Origin: Halomonas ramblicola
GTDB lineage: Bacteria > Pseudomonadota > Gammaproteobacteria > Pseudomonadales > Halomonadaceae
Direction: 5' to 3'
DNA length: 64,000 nt
Assembly (NCBI RefSeq): GCF_030409215.1
Contig: NZ_JAUFPL010000016.1
Coordinates: forward strand, 116,306-180,305
The notes below the pieces were generated by a model. The model saw only the letters and a list, made by a program, of their open reading frames with translations. It had not been told where the DNA came from and ran no database searches. Positions 39,988 to 50,702 of the stretch are shown here, one piece after another (positions within the stretch are counted from its first letter, which is position 1; every line of letters begins with the position of its first letter). A program made the position numbers and the translations under genes.

Positions 39988-40878
39988 CTAACCGATATCG
40001 CCGTCGGTTTCCCGGGCGGCGTCGAGCAGGGCCAGCATGGCCCGGGCGGCGTTGGAGAGGGTGCGGCTGCGGTGCACGATGTAGCCCAGCGGACGATGGA
40101 TGGACGGATGGTCCACCGCGATCTCGTGCAGTTCGCCGGCCACCAGGCGCTCCGGCAGCAGGCTCCAGCCCAGGCCGATGGCGGCCATCATCTTCAGCGT
40201 CTCCAGGTAGTTGGTGGAGAGCGTCACCGGCAGGCGCAGGCCGGCGGCGGCGAAGCGGGCCTCGATCAGCCCGCGGGTGAAGGTCAGCGGGCCAGGCAGC
40301 ACGGCGTCGTGCTCGCACAGTGCCTGCAGGGTCGGCTGCGCCTGGCCGGCCAGGGGATGGTCGTGGGCGCAGACGAAGCACAACCGGTCGATCCATACCG
40401 GTACCACGGTGAGCTGGGGATCGGGGGAGGGCGCCAGGGTCACCACGGCGATCTCCAGGTTGCCGTCGAGCACCCCCTGGTAGGCCTCCTCGGAGTCCAG
40501 GAAGTGCAGGTCGAGGCGGACCTCGGGGTGGTCGCGGGTATAGGCCTTGAGCAGCGGGGGCAGGCGGTGCAGACCGATATGATGGCTGGTGGCCAGCGTC
40601 AGGCTGCCGCTGACCTCGCCCTCCAGGTTGCCCAGGGCGCGGCGGCTGTCGTCGACCATCACCAGGATCTGGCGGGCGCGGGGCAGCAGCACCCGGCCGG
40701 CCTCGGTCAGCGACACCCGCCGGCCGATGCGGTCGAAGAGGCGGGCGTCGATCTGGCCCTCCAGGGTGGCGATGCGCTTGCTGATGGCCGGCTGGGTCAG
40801 GTGGAGCTGGTCGGCGGCCCGCGAGAAGCTGCCGCTCTCGGCCACGGCCAGGAAGGCCTGCAGGCTCTGGGTGTCCAT
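39988..40878 (-). CDS. LysR-type transcriptional regulator, divergent from leuC
   Basis: 296 residues. N-terminal winged HTH (MDTQSLQAFLAVAESGSFSRAADQLHLTQPAISKRIATLE), then a periplasmic-binding-like effector domain. The start at 40878 is the family-typical MDTQ. It faces leuC across 136 bp that contain a T-N11-A palindrome and two more inverted repeats. A LysR gene next to leuCD also occurs in Pseudomonas. It may control leuCD, itself and the downstream membrane-protein gene. The effector cannot be told from sequence. Confidence 0.92.
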   Translation of the reverse strand: MDTQSLQAFLAVAESGSFSRAADQLHLTQPAISKRIATLEGQIDARLFDRIGRRVSLTEAGRVLLPRARQILVMVDDSRRALGNLEGEVSGSLTLATSHHIGLHRLPPLLKAYTRDHPEVRLDLHFLDSEEAYQGVLDGNLEIAVVTLAPSPDPQLTVVPVWIDRLCFVCAHDHPLAGQAQPTLQALCEHDAVLPGPLTFTRGLIEARFAAAGLRLPVTLSTNYLETLKMMAAIGLGWSLLPERLVAGELHEIAVDHPSIHRPLGYIVHRSRTLSNAARAMLALLDAARETDGDIG

Positions 40879-40900
40879 GGCGCCTCCAATGCCGTCAAGG

Positions 40901-40948
40901 ATTCCAGTAAGGAATGCAATCCATAAATAACATGAATTGCTTTTATGG
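40901..40948. promoter_or_regulatory. Putative LysR operator cluster between lysR and leuC
   Basis: ATTCC-N5-GGAAT (40901-40915), a perfect T-N11-A LysR box. Next to it are the interleaved repeats GCAAT-N15-ATTGC (40916-40940) and CCATAAA-N14-TTTATGG (40921-40948). The segment is much more AT-rich than its surroundings. Confidence 0.65.
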
Positions 40949-41014
40949 GCGAGTCGCCGGACACTGCAGGAGACCGGACACGAAATGAAGGGCCCCGGGC
41001 CCGGGAGACACGAC

Positions 41015-42466
41015 ATGGCAGGCCAGACACTCTACGACAAGTTGTGGTCGCAGCACCTCGTCAAGGAGCGCGACGACGGTACCGCCCTCATCTACATCGA
41101 CCGCCAGCTGCTCCACGAGGTGACCTCGCCCCAGGCCTTCGAGGGCCTGCGCCTGGCGGGACGTCGGCCGTGGCGCCTCGACGCCAACCTGGCGACCCCC
41201 GACCACAACGTGCCCACCACCCTCAAGGAGCGCGCCGAGGGCAACGCCGGCATCAAGGATCCGGTGTCGCTGATCCAGGTGCAGACCCTCGACGACAACT
41301 GCAACGAGTTCGGTATCGAGGAGTTCCGCATCAACGACCCGCGCCAGGGCATCGTCCACGTGGTGGGACCCGAGCAGGGGGCCACCCTGCCGGGCATGAC
41401 CGTGGTGTGTGGCGACTCTCATACCGCCACCCATGGCGCCTTCGCCGCCCTGGCCCACGGCATCGGCACCTCCGAGGTGGAGCACGTGCTGGCCACCCAG
41501 TGCCTGCTGGCGCAGAAGATGAAGAACATGCAGGTGCGCGTCGAAGGCGAACTCGGCACCGGCGTCACCGCCAAGGACGTGGTGCTGGCCATCATCGGCC
41601 GGATCGGCACCGCCGGAGGGACCGGCTACGCCATCGAGTTCGCCGGCAGCGCCATCCAGAATCTCTCCATGGAAGGCCGCATGACGGTGTGCAACATGGC
41701 CATCGAGGCCGGTGCCCGCGTCGGCCTGATCGCCGTGGACGACACCACCATCGACTACCTGCGCGATCGCCACTATGCGCCCCGAGGCGAGCAGTGGGAA
41801 GCTGCGGTGGCCGACTGGCGTCACCTGGTTTCCGATGCCGACGCCGCCTTCGACAAGGTCGTGACCCTCGACGCCGCCGAGATCGAGCCGCAGGTCAGCT
41901 GGGGGACCAGCCCGGAGATGGTCACCGGCGTTTCCGGCGAGGTGCCGGACCCGGCCGAGGCGCCTGACGAGACGGTGCAGCGCGGCTACGTGCGGGCCCT
42001 GGAATACATGGGGCTCTCCGCCCGCCAGAAGATCACCGACATCCGGCTCGACAAGGTGTTCATCGGCTCCTGCACCAACTCGCGCATCGAGGACCTGCGC
42101 GAGGCCGCCAGGGTGGCCAAGGGCAAGAAGGTGGCCGACTCCATCAAGCTGGCGATGGTGGTGCCCGGCTCCGGCCTGGTGAAGCGCCAGGCCGAGGCCG
42201 AGGGGCTCGACAAGGTCTTCATCGAGGCGGGCTTCGAGTGGCGCGAGCCGGGCTGCTCCATGTGCCTGGCCATGAACGCCGACAAGCTCGGTGCCGGCGA
42301 GCACTGCGCCTCCACCTCCAACCGCAACTTCGAGGGTCGCCAGGGTTTCGGCGGACGCACCCACCTGGTGAGCCCGGCGATGGCCGCCGCCGCCGCCATC
42401 GCCGGCCACTTCGTGGATGTCCGGCAGTTTGCCGCCAACGATGATGCCCAGGTACAGGAGGCCTGA
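41015..42466 (+). CDS. leuC: 3-isopropylmalate dehydratase large subunit
   Basis: [4Fe-4S] aconitase-family enzyme that isomerises 2- to 3-isopropylmalate in leucine synthesis. 483 residues starting [16 protein letters not shown]. Cluster ligands: Cys in [13 protein letters not shown] and [40 protein letters not shown] is highly typical. Preceded by a GGGAGA ribosome site; the frame is open back to 40937 but that part overlaps the operator region. Confidence 0.97.
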   Translation: MAGQTLYDKLWSQHLVKERDDGTALIYIDRQLLHEVTSPQAFEGLRLAGRRPWRLDANLATPDHNVPTTLKERAEGNAGIKDPVSLIQVQTLDDNCNEFGIEEFRINDPRQGIVHVVGPEQGATLPGMTVVCGDSHTATHGAFAALAHGIGTSEVEHVLATQCLLAQKMKNMQVRVEGELGTGVTAKDVVLAIIGRIGTAGGTGYAIEFAGSAIQNLSMEGRMTVCNMAIEAGARVGLIAVDDTTIDYLRDRHYAPRGEQWEAAVADWRHLVSDADAAFDKVVTLDAAEIEPQVSWGTSPEMVTGVSGEVPDPAEAPDETVQRGYVRALEYMGLSARQKITDIRLDKVFIGSCTNSRIEDLREAARVAKGKKVADSIKLAMVVPGSGLVKRQAEAEGLDKVFIEAGFEWREPGCSMCLAMNADKLGAGEHCASTSNRNFEGRQGFGGRTHLVSPAMAAAAAIAGHFVDVRQFAANDDAQVQEA

Positions 42467-42469
42467 ACC

Positions 42470-43123
42470 ATGAAGAAGTTCGAACGTACCGAAGGGCTCG
42501 TCGCGCCGCTCGACCGGGCCAACGTCGACACCGACCTGATCATTCCCAAGCAGTTCCTCAAGTCGATCAAGCGCACCGGCTTCGGGGTCAACCTGTTCGA
42601 CGAGCTGCGCTATCTCGACGAGGGGCAGCCGGGGCAGGACGTGGCAAGCCGACCGCTGAATCCCGACTTCGTGCTCAACCAGCCGCGCTACCAGGGCGCC
42701 AGCGTGCTGCTCGCGCGGCGCAACTTCGGCTGCGGCAGCTCCCGGGAGCACGCCCCCTGGGCACTGGAGGACTTCGGCTTCCGGGTGATCATCGCGCCGA
42801 GTTTCGCCGACATCTTCTACAACAACGCCTTCAAGAACGGCCTGCTGCTGGTGACCCTGCCCGAGGAGACCGTGGACCGGCTGTTCGCCGAGGTGGAGGC
42901 CAGCGAGGGCTATCGCCTCGACGTGGACCTGGAGAACCAGCGCATCACCACGCCGGCCGGCGAGATCCTCGAGTTCGAGGTGGATGAGTTCCGCAAGCAG
43001 TGCCTGCTGGAGGGCCTCGACGACATCGGTCTCACGCTGAAGGACGAGGATGCCATCCGCGCCTTCGAGGAGAAGCATCGCGCCGCACGGCCCTGGCTGT
43101 TCCGCGATTCCGCCCAGGCCTGA
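42470..43123 (+). CDS. leuD: 3-isopropylmalate dehydratase small subunit
   Basis: Swivel-domain partner of LeuC. 217 residues; [39 protein letters not shown] opening and [15 protein letters not shown] substrate-binding loop. It starts 3 bases after leuC. Unlike many relatives it is followed not directly by leuB but by a 248-bp gap with a dispersed repeat. Confidence 0.97.
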   Translation: MKKFERTEGLVAPLDRANVDTDLIIPKQFLKSIKRTGFGVNLFDELRYLDEGQPGQDVASRPLNPDFVLNQPRYQGASVLLARRNFGCGSSREHAPWALEDFGFRVIIAPSFADIFYNNAFKNGLLLVTLPEETVDRLFAEVEASEGYRLDVDLENQRITTPAGEILEFEVDEFRKQCLLEGLDDIGLTLKDEDAIRAFEEKHRAARPWLFRDSAQA

Positions 43124-43150
43124 CCCGGCGGGCCTGGTGCTGAGCGTAAG

Positions 43151-43271
43151 GTAGGAGGGCAGCTTTGCTGCGCGACTGGCGCCGGCAGGCGCCTCGCGGC
43201 GTTGCCTCGGCATGGGAATTTGGCGGAGGAGGCCGTTGGCCTCCAGTCGCGAGACAAAGTCTCCCTCCTGC
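43151..43271. repeat. 121-bp dispersed inverted-repeat element, copy 3
   Basis: GTAGGAGGGCAGC at the left, CTCCCTCCTGC at the right (one change from TCCTAC), with CGACTGGCGCCGGCAGGCGC and GGAGGCC-GTT-GGCCTCC inside. Exactly 121 bases, like copies 1 and 2. It separates leuCD from leuB. Confidence 0.85.
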
Positions 43272-43371
43272 AGGTCAGCGCCACGCACCGAGCAGCGATG
43301 CATAAGTCACGCAAGCAATCTCTCAGCGGAGTCTTACCAGCAGGCACCGCTGATCCAGCAAGGACGACATC

Positions 43372-44451
<1,080 letters not shown>

Positions 44452-44466
44452 GTCTGCGGCGCGGTG

Positions 44467-45489
44467 TCAGGCCTCGTGTCTCGCGGCCTCATGGATGTGC
44501 GCCACCAGTGGGGCCAGGCTCTGTTCCATGTCGTCGAGTGACCAGTGGCGCCGATACCGGTAGACCCTGATGCGCCGGGCCAGGTCGGCGGCATGGGTCA
44601 TCAGGCGTGCCGAACCATTGAGTATCTTTGCCCATTCCGGGTGATAGAGAGAGGCCGTGACCACCTTGAACGCCTCCCGGCCGTTCAGCGGTTCGAGAGT
44701 GGCGCTCTCTCCCTCTTCGGCAGGTTCCAGCGTGACCAATGCCCGCAGGGGTTGAGCATAGCTGCGAAAACCCTGGTGCTGAATGAGGTGGTACTTGCCA
44801 GCTCGCGCCGGTTTCCTGACCAGGCCGCGAGTCTCGACTCCCAGAGTGGCCAGGGCATCCTCGCAGAGTTTGAGGCGAGGCGGACCCGGATACAGGTAGG
44901 GGGGTACTTCGCCTGGCCTGATCACCCCGACGTCGTCGCACACCAGGGGCCAGCCCTGACAGTAGTGCAGCCAGGCGACCAGGGTCGACTTGCCGGCGCC
45001 GGAAGCACCGGTGAAGCCCCATATGCCGGATGGCGTCTCCAGGGCACTGAGGTTGAGGGGAAACCAGTGTTTCTGATGCAGCAGGGCGCCGAGAGCGGTG
45101 CCGAGCGGGTAGAGGCGCGGGTCGCCGTCGGGTGTGCTGGCCCCCGGTTTCGGCCGTACCCGCCTGTCGACCCGGATGCGGTGGCCCTGCTCGACCCGGT
45201 AGCGTGCGATGCCCTCGAAGTTGAACTGGCAGCGGTCTCCCGAGTACTGCAAGCCGTGCTCGCTCCCATCGGGATCCTCGAGCCAGTCGGGAAGGTCCTC
45301 GGCGACGATCTCCACATCCGCTGGCATGCCGGCCAGGAGAGGTCGCAATTCCGGAAACTCGAGTTGCGAGGCGAGTCGGAGCCCGCAGGTGGCGTAGTAA
45401 TGGGGCGAATCGGTGGGGCTGGGGTGTCCGCGCCGCTCAATGGGCGCCGTTCCCGTGCGATAGGCCGAACAGCCGTTGACGTGGTACAT
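44467..45489 (-). CDS. HPr-kinase-like orphan protein (HprK C-terminal-type P-loop)
   Basis: 340 residues. The central part resembles the HPr kinase/phosphorylase catalytic core: Walker A GASGAGKSTL (about 161-170) followed by LVCDDVGVI, the spacing seen in HprK-like proteins. The N-terminal ~120 residues resemble no domain I recognise. HprK-like proteins of this kind occur in peptide-modification (for example lasso-peptide) and surface-polysaccharide loci, but no precursor peptide, PqqD-like protein or protease is nearby. It sits between leuB and asd, which are adjacent in Pseudomonas, so it is probably inserted. The AT-rich promoter region is unlike its surroundings. Confidence 0.72.
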   Translation of the reverse strand: MYHVNGCSAYRTGTAPIERRGHPSPTDSPHYYATCGLRLASQLEFPELRPLLAGMPADVEIVAEDLPDWLEDPDGSEHGLQYSGDRCQFNFEGIARYRVEQGHRIRVDRRVRPKPGASTPDGDPRLYPLGTALGALLHQKHWFPLNLSALETPSGIWGFTGASGAGKSTLVAWLHYCQGWPLVCDDVGVIRPGEVPPYLYPGPPRLKLCEDALATLGVETRGLVRKPARAGKYHLIQHQGFRSYAQPLRALVTLEPAEEGESATLEPLNGREAFKVVTASLYHPEWAKILNGSARLMTHAADLARRIRVYRYRRHWSLDDMEQSLAPLVAHIHEAARHEA

Positions 45490-45587
45490 CTCCCGAGATC
45501 CCCTTCCACCCGCGAGTGGTGGTCTGGTGTCCAGGAACGCAGCGCAGACCGATGCGGCGCCTGAGTACCGGTATCCGTGAGTGCCGA

Positions 45588-45615
45588 TACTGTTACAGTA
45601 TATTTCCGTACTGTA
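45588..45615. promoter_or_regulatory. TACTGT palindrome in the AT-rich hprK-like/asd intergenic region
   Basis: TACTGT-T-ACAGTA (45588-45600) is a perfect odd palindrome; another TACTGTA follows at 45609-45615. It sits in the AT-rich part (about 45586-45637) of the 273-bp divergent gap. Likely operator; the regulator is unknown. Confidence 0.55.
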
Positions 45616-45724
45616 TTTTTTGTCAATTTATGTTAACGGCGGGGCGGCTTGCGCCGGTGCGGAGGCAGCCTGCATCAGGAGAGGATCGAGCCTGGTGCCA
45701 TCTGCCCGAGGCGGCAGGCTCGTG

Positions 45725-45730
45725 TATAAT
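45725..45730 (+). promoter_or_regulatory. -10 box of the asd promoter
   Basis: Perfect TATAAT 32 bases before the asd start codon, giving a short leader. The -35 position holds only CTGCCC, so the promoter may need an activator. Confidence 0.6.
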
Positions 45731-45762
45731 GGGCCCCACACTCGATTACTGGAGGACTTCAC

Positions 45763-46875
45763 ATGTTGAAAGTCGGTTTCGTCGGTTGGCGCGGCATGGT
45801 GGGCTCCGTGCTCATGCAGCGCATGGTGGAAGACGGCGACTTCAAGGGCATCGAGCCGGTCTTCTTCACCACCTCCCAGGTCGGCCAGGCCGGTCCCGAC
45901 GTCGGCGTGGACGTGCCCCCGCTCAAGGACGCCTTCGACCTGGACGCGCTCAAGGCGCTCGACGTCGTCGTTACCTGCCAGGGCGGCGACTACACCGAGA
46001 AGGTCTATGGCGACCTGCGCAACGGCGGCTGGAAGGGCTACTGGGTCGATGCCGCCAGCACCCTGCGCATGGCCGACGAGGGCACCATCGTCCTCGACCC
46101 GGTCAACCGTCACGTCATCGATGCCCAGCTGGCGAAGGGCGCCAAGACCTTCGTCGGCGGCAACTGCACCGTCAGCCTGATGCTGATGGGGCTGGGCGGC
46201 CTGTTCGAAGCGGACCTGATCGAGTGGATGACCTCCATGACCTATCAGGCCGCCTCCGGCTCCGGTGCCAAGCACATGCGCGAGCTGCTCAACCAGATGG
46301 GCGCCCTGCGCGACAGCTCGGCTGCCGAGCTGGCCGACCCGTCCAGTGCGATTCTCGATATCGACCACAAGGTGACGGCGGCCATGCGCGGTGGTGACTT
46401 CCCCACCGACAACTTCGGTGCGCCCCTGGCCGGCAGCCTGCTGCCCTGGATCGACGTCAAGCGCGACAACGGCCAGAGCAAGGAGGAGTGGAAGGGCTCC
46501 GTGGAGACCAACAAGATCCTCGGCCTCCAGGACAACCCCATCCCCATCGACGGCCTCTGCGTGCGCATCGGCGCCATGCGTTCCCACAGCCAGGCCTTCA
46601 CCATCAAGCTCAAGAAGGATGTCCCGATCGATGAGATCGAGGATCGCCTGGCCAAGCACAACGATTGGGTCAAGGTGATCCCCAACGACAAGGATGCCAC
46701 CATCGCCGGCCTCACCCCGGCGGCCGTCACCGGCACCCTGGGCGTCCCCGTGGGCCGCCTGCGCAAGCTGGCCATGGGCGGCGAGTACCTCTCCGCCTTC
46801 AGCGTCGGCGATCAGCTGCTCTGGGGGGCCGCCGAGCCGCTCAAGCGGATGCTCCAGATCCTCCGGGAGCAGTAA
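45763..46875 (+). CDS. asd: Aspartate-semialdehyde dehydrogenase
   Basis: Reduces aspartyl phosphate in the lysine, threonine, methionine and diaminopimelate pathway. 370 residues; [22 protein letters not shown]-binding start, catalytic Cys 135 in [15 protein letters not shown], and the substrate Arg region [17 protein letters not shown]. In halophiles the same step also feeds ectoine, but no ect genes are in the window. Diverges from the hprK-like gene. Confidence 0.97.
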   Translation: MLKVGFVGWRGMVGSVLMQRMVEDGDFKGIEPVFFTTSQVGQAGPDVGVDVPPLKDAFDLDALKALDVVVTCQGGDYTEKVYGDLRNGGWKGYWVDAASTLRMADEGTIVLDPVNRHVIDAQLAKGAKTFVGGNCTVSLMLMGLGGLFEADLIEWMTSMTYQAASGSGAKHMRELLNQMGALRDSSAAELADPSSAILDIDHKVTAAMRGGDFPTDNFGAPLAGSLLPWIDVKRDNGQSKEEWKGSVETNKILGLQDNPIPIDGLCVRIGAMRSHSQAFTIKLKKDVPIDEIEDRLAKHNDWVKVIPNDKDATIAGLTPAAVTGTLGVPVGRLRKLAMGGEYLSAFSVGDQLLWGAAEPLKRMLQILREQ

Positions 46876-46909
46876 TGTCTCCCTCGGCGTGACACGCCGG
46901 CTCGGTAAC

Positions 46910-46944
46910 CAACGGGGCGCTTCCTTTCGAGGGGCGCCCCGTTG
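46910..46944 (+). terminator. Stem-loop terminator after asd
   Basis: 11-bp perfect stem CAACGGGGCGC / GCGCCCCGTTG with a 13-base loop, 35 bases after the asd stop. Only a weak T-run (CATTTG) follows. The remaining sequence up to fimV (about 190 bp) shows no gene. Confidence 0.75.
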
Positions 46945-47137
46945 CATTTGCGTGGAAGCCGAATTCGCCAACCCTCGGATCAATGGCTTACGTTGAAGTC
47001 ATGGGGCCGAGGATGATCCGGGGTGGGCGCGATCGGCTGAGAATTATGGTACACAGATACCAGAACAAGACGACGCCACGGCACCGCATCGGCTGACGAG
47101 AACTGCCAGGCTTTGCCGACGTACGCAAGGGAGTTCC

Positions 47138-49762
47138 ATGAACCGCAAGCTGACTGTTGCCATGCTGCTATCGCTTTCCGCCACCAGTCCGATGGCGTTG
47201 GCCCTGGGGCTGGGCGAGGCGGAAGTGCGCTCGACCCTCAACGCGCCGCTGCGCGCGAGCATCCCGCTGACCGATACCGTCGGGATCCAGGCCGGCCTGC
47301 TCAATGTCTCGGTGGCCGACGAGAATGCCTATGGTGCGGCGGGGCTGGCGCGCACGCCGCTCGCGGCCAGCGTTCGGCTGGCCGTGGAGCGGCGTCAGGG
47401 ACGCCTGGTGGTGGACCTGACCACCGACCGGCCGGTGCGCGAGCCCTGGCTCGATCTGATGCTGCGCTTCGACTGGCCGGGCGGCCAGCAGCTGCGCGAG
47501 GTGACCCTACTGCTCGATCCGCCCAACTACGACGAGATGCCGGTGCTGGTGGCCGGCGGCTCGCGCCGCGCGAGCACCGGGACCTCGGCCGCCCCCAGCG
47601 ACCGCGAGTCGACCCGCCCGGTGGCGCGCCCCTCGTCGCCAGCGACCCCCGACGACCCCGCCTGGGTGCGCAGCGGCGATACCCTGTGGGCCGTGGCCGG
47701 TCGCCTGCGGCCGGACAGCGGCATCAGCATGAACCAGATGATGGTGGCCCTGGTCGAGGCCAACCCCGATGCCTTCCCCTCGGGAAACATCAACGCCATG
47801 CGCGCCGGCTTCACCCTGGTGGTGCCCGGTCGCGAGGCGATCGCCGCGCGGCCCGATACCGAGGCCGAGCGTCTCGTCGCCGCCATGAACCAGGCCTGGG
47901 CCAACCGCGGCAGCGGCGCCCCCGCCCGGGTTCCCCTGGACGGCGGGGCGAGCGACGGCGAGACGGACGTGGCGGTGGCCACGGCGCCCGCAGAGCGGGT
48001 GGCCGATGTCGGGTCGTCGACGGCAGGGGCGGCGCCGGAAGAGCAGGGTGCCGCCCAGGCTGCCGAGCCGCCCGAGGGCGTCGAGGCGCCGGCCGGCGAG
48101 GAACCGGCCCCGCGCCTGACGCTGCTGACCGATGCCGAGGTGGCCGCCGAGCAGGCCCTGGCGGAAGCGGATACCGAAGATACTGGCGCCGCCCCGGGGA
48201 CCGGGCAGGGGGGCGAACCGCGGGTCAACGTGGACCCCGAGCTGCTTGAGGCCTTGCATGGTGGCGGAGGCGGCGAGCTCACCAGCGACGAGCGCCTGCT
48301 GCGTCTGGAGGATCGTTGGCGGGAGAGCCAGGCACAGCTGAGCGAGGTACAGGAGGAGCGTGATCGCCTCCAGGAAGAGGTCAGCGAGATGCGCGACGAG
48401 CTGGCGGCAATGCGCGACCAGTTGGCCGCCCTGACCGCCGGTGGCGCCGGCGTCGACGGGCCCGGTGCCGGCGGCCTGGTCACGGCCGACGACGCCACCC
48501 CGGAGGAGGCCCCCTGGTGGGGCGCCTTCTACCCGGCGGAGCTGGACCGCAAGCTGATGCTGGGGGGCGCCGGCCTGGCGGCACTGCTGGCGCTGTGGCT
48601 GGCGATGAGGGTGCGGCGTCGCCGCGAGGAGGACGCAGGGGGCGGCTTCGGCGAGGTGCGGGTGGCCACGCCGGGCGGGGAGTCGCCGGTCTCGCCACAG
48701 CGCCCCAGTGCCCCGGCCGCACCGCGCGAGTCGGTGCAGTCCAGCCTGCCCCAGGCGGAGGCGATCAACGAGGCCGACATCTTCATCGCCTACGGCCGCT
48801 ACGACCAGGCCCGCGAGCTGCTCGAGGCCAGCCTGGCCCGGGAGCCCGAGCGCGACGACCTGCGCCTCAAGCTGCTGACCGTGCATCTGGAGCAGGGCAG
48901 CCGCGACGAGGCCGAACGCGAGGCGGCACGCCTGCGCGATGGCGGCAACCCGGCGGTGGCGGAGGAGGTCGAGCGCCTCTTGGCTCGCCACGGGCTCGGC
49001 GCCGCCGGGCCCGTGGCGAGCGAGGCGCCTCCTGCCGCACCCGCCAGCGGGACGGCCGAGGATCGGGCCATCTTCACCGCAGCCGCCATGCCCCCGCGGC
49101 GTTTCGACGAGGAGGATGAGGAGGCGCAGGGCGCCGCTACCGACTCGACGCGCCCTGAATACGCCGCCTCGTCAGACTCGACGCCCGATGAGGCGCCCGA
49201 CGCCGCGCCACCGGCGCCGGATCCCGAGCGCTTCCGTCGCCCGGGCTCGGCACCAGCCGAAGCCTCGCCCGCCGAGGCGGGACCGGCCGGGGAGGACGAG
49301 GTGCCGGCGATGCCGAGCCCGGGCGACGACGTTCCGCCGTTGCCCGAAGAGGCCGATGAGCTGCCCCCGGTGACCACCCACCGGCGCGACGACGGCAGCG
49401 AAATCATCGACTACCGTCCGCCGAGCCTCGACCCCGCCCCGGCCCCCCGCGAGGAGACGCCCATGCAGCCCAGCGTCGACTTCACGCCCTCCGCGGCGCC
49501 CGACAAACCCGACGAGCCGCCCTCGTCCCAGCGGCCCCTGCCGGACGACTGGGAGGTCGAGGAGGTGGCCTTCCCGCCCCTGGATCCGGATAATGGTGCC
49601 TTTGCCTCCAGCGCTTCCCCGGATCGGCTGGCCGAGGCGCGTCGCCTGGTCGAGGCAGGAGAGGGCGGCAGGGCGCGCGACCTGCTGAACGACCTGTGCC
49701 AGAGCGACGACCCGGCCGTCCGTGACGAGGCGATAGCGCTGCGCCGACGCCTGGACAGCTGA
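47138..49762 (+). CDS. fimV: FimV-family peptidoglycan-binding pilus/polarity protein
   Basis: Inner-membrane hub that in Pseudomonas localises type IV pilus and c-di-GMP machinery. 874 residues: signal peptide; FimV N-terminal domain (LGLGEAEVRSTLNAPLRASIPLTD); LysM-like region (WVRSGDTLWAVAGRL..., about 167-225); a coiled coil (LEDRWRESQAQLSEVQEERDRLQEEVSEMRDEL); a membrane helix near 470 (LMLGGAGLAALLALWLAM); a TPR region (DIFIAYGRYDQARELLEASLARE); and a very acidic, Pro-rich cytoplasmic part ending in the conserved C-terminal cap (LAEARRLVEAGEGGRARDLL). Order asd-fimV-truA-trpF matches Pseudomonas except that the asd paralogue usg is absent. Confidence 0.93.
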   Translation: MNRKLTVAMLLSLSATSPMALALGLGEAEVRSTLNAPLRASIPLTDTVGIQAGLLNVSVADENAYGAAGLARTPLAASVRLAVERRQGRLVVDLTTDRPVREPWLDLMLRFDWPGGQQLREVTLLLDPPNYDEMPVLVAGGSRRASTGTSAAPSDRESTRPVARPSSPATPDDPAWVRSGDTLWAVAGRLRPDSGISMNQMMVALVEANPDAFPSGNINAMRAGFTLVVPGREAIAARPDTEAERLVAAMNQAWANRGSGAPARVPLDGGASDGETDVAVATAPAERVADVGSSTAGAAPEEQGAAQAAEPPEGVEAPAGEEPAPRLTLLTDAEVAAEQALAEADTEDTGAAPGTGQGGEPRVNVDPELLEALHGGGGGELTSDERLLRLEDRWRESQAQLSEVQEERDRLQEEVSEMRDELAAMRDQLAALTAGGAGVDGPGAGGLVTADDATPEEAPWWGAFYPAELDRKLMLGGAGLAALLALWLAMRVRRRREEDAGGGFGEVRVATPGGESPVSPQRPSAPAAPRESVQSSLPQAEAINEADIFIAYGRYDQARELLEASLAREPERDDLRLKLLTVHLEQGSRDEAEREAARLRDGGNPAVAEEVERLLARHGLGAAGPVASEAPPAAPASGTAEDRAIFTAAAMPPRRFDEEDEEAQGAATDSTRPEYAASSDSTPDEAPDAAPPAPDPERFRRPGSAPAEASPAEAGPAGEDEVPAMPSPGDDVPPLPEEADELPPVTTHRRDDGSEIIDYRPPSLDPAPAPREETPMQPSVDFTPSAAPDKPDEPPSSQRPLPDDWEVEEVAFPPLDPDNGAFASSASPDRLAEARRLVEAGEGGRARDLLNDLCQSDDPAVRDEAIALRRRLDS

Positions 49763-49769
49763 CCGCCGC

Positions 49770-50702
49770 ATGACTCTCTTCCAACCTCTCGATGACCGCA
49801 CCCCCATGACCGGCCGCCTGGCCATGGGGGTGGAATACGACGGCAGTGCCTACTGTGGATGGCAACGCCTCAAGCACGCCGCCTCGGTGCAGGCGTCGCT
49901 GGAGGCGGCGCTGTCCCGGGTGGCCAGCCAACCGGTGAAGGTCCACGCCAGCGGGCGTACCGACTCCGGCGTGCACGCCACCCGCCAGATCATCCATTTC
50001 GATGCGCCGGCGCCGCGCGCCGAGAAGGCCTGGGTGTTCGGCGTGAACGCCAACCTGCCGCGCGACATCGCCGTGCGCTGGATCACCGAAGTGCCCGACG
50101 ACTTCCATGCCCGCTTCAAGGCCCTGGCCAGGCGCTACCGCTACGTGCTGCTCAACCAGCCCAGTCGCCCGGTGCTGGAGCGGGCCAACGTTACCTGGTG
50201 TCGCGACCCCCTGGACGCCGAGGCCATGCATCGCGCCGCCCAGGCCGTGGTCGGCGAGCACGATTTCTCGAGCTTCCGCGCCGCTGGCTGCCAGTCGAAG
50301 ACCCCCTGGCGGCACCTGCACTTCATCGAGGTGCATCGCCACGGTCCCCTGGTGGTGGTGGACGTCCAGGGCAACGCCTTCCTGCACCATATGATTCGCA
50401 ATATCGTCGGCGCGCTGGTGACGGTGGGGCGCGGTGAGGTCGGCGACGACTACCTGGCCGACTTGCTGGCCCTCAAGGACCGCACCCGGGCCGACGTTAC
50501 CGCCCCGGCCTGTGGCCTGCACTTCGTCGATTCCCTGTATGATGGGCACTGGGGCCTGCCGCGGGAGCCGCTGGGCCCCAACCTGCTGGCCTTCCTCGGC
50601 GAGTGGACCGGCGAGCGGGCGCTGCCCGACTGCCCCTGGGTCGAGTTCCGCCGCGGCCGGCCGGTGGCCTCCTCCACCCCCGTCGAGAGCAAGACACCAT
50701 GA
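49770..50702 (+). CDS. truA: tRNA pseudouridine synthase A (positions 38-40)
   Basis: Makes pseudouridine at positions 38-40 of the tRNA anticodon arm. Catalytic Asp in [37 protein letters not shown] opening; [19 protein letters not shown]. 310 residues from ATG 49770; an inner ATG at 49806 ([13 protein letters not shown]) gives a length closer to most relatives, and neither start has a strong ribosome site. Its stop overlaps the trpF start. Confidence 0.95.
   Translation: MTLFQPLDDRTPMTGRLAMGVEYDGSAYCGWQRLKHAASVQASLEAALSRVASQPVKVHASGRTDSGVHATRQIIHFDAPAPRAEKAWVFGVNANLPRDIAVRWITEVPDDFHARFKALARRYRYVLLNQPSRPVLERANVTWCRDPLDAEAMHRAAQAVVGEHDFSSFRAAGCQSKTPWRHLHFIEVHRHGPLVVVDVQGNAFLHHMIRNIVGALVTVGRGEVGDDYLADLLALKDRTRADVTAPACGLHFVDSLYDGHWGLPREPLGPNLLAFLGEWTGERALPDCPWVEFRRGRPVASSTPVESKTP

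Noticed and set aside
40943..43303. 786-codon frame opposite leuC and leuD
   Set aside because: Shadow frame over two certain enzymes; crosses the repeat element.
44467..45489. A true HPr kinase/phosphorylase of a sugar phosphotransferase system
   Set aside because: No ptsH, ptsN or rpoN neighbours and only the P-loop region is similar; the N-terminal domain is different, so only HprK-like is claimed.
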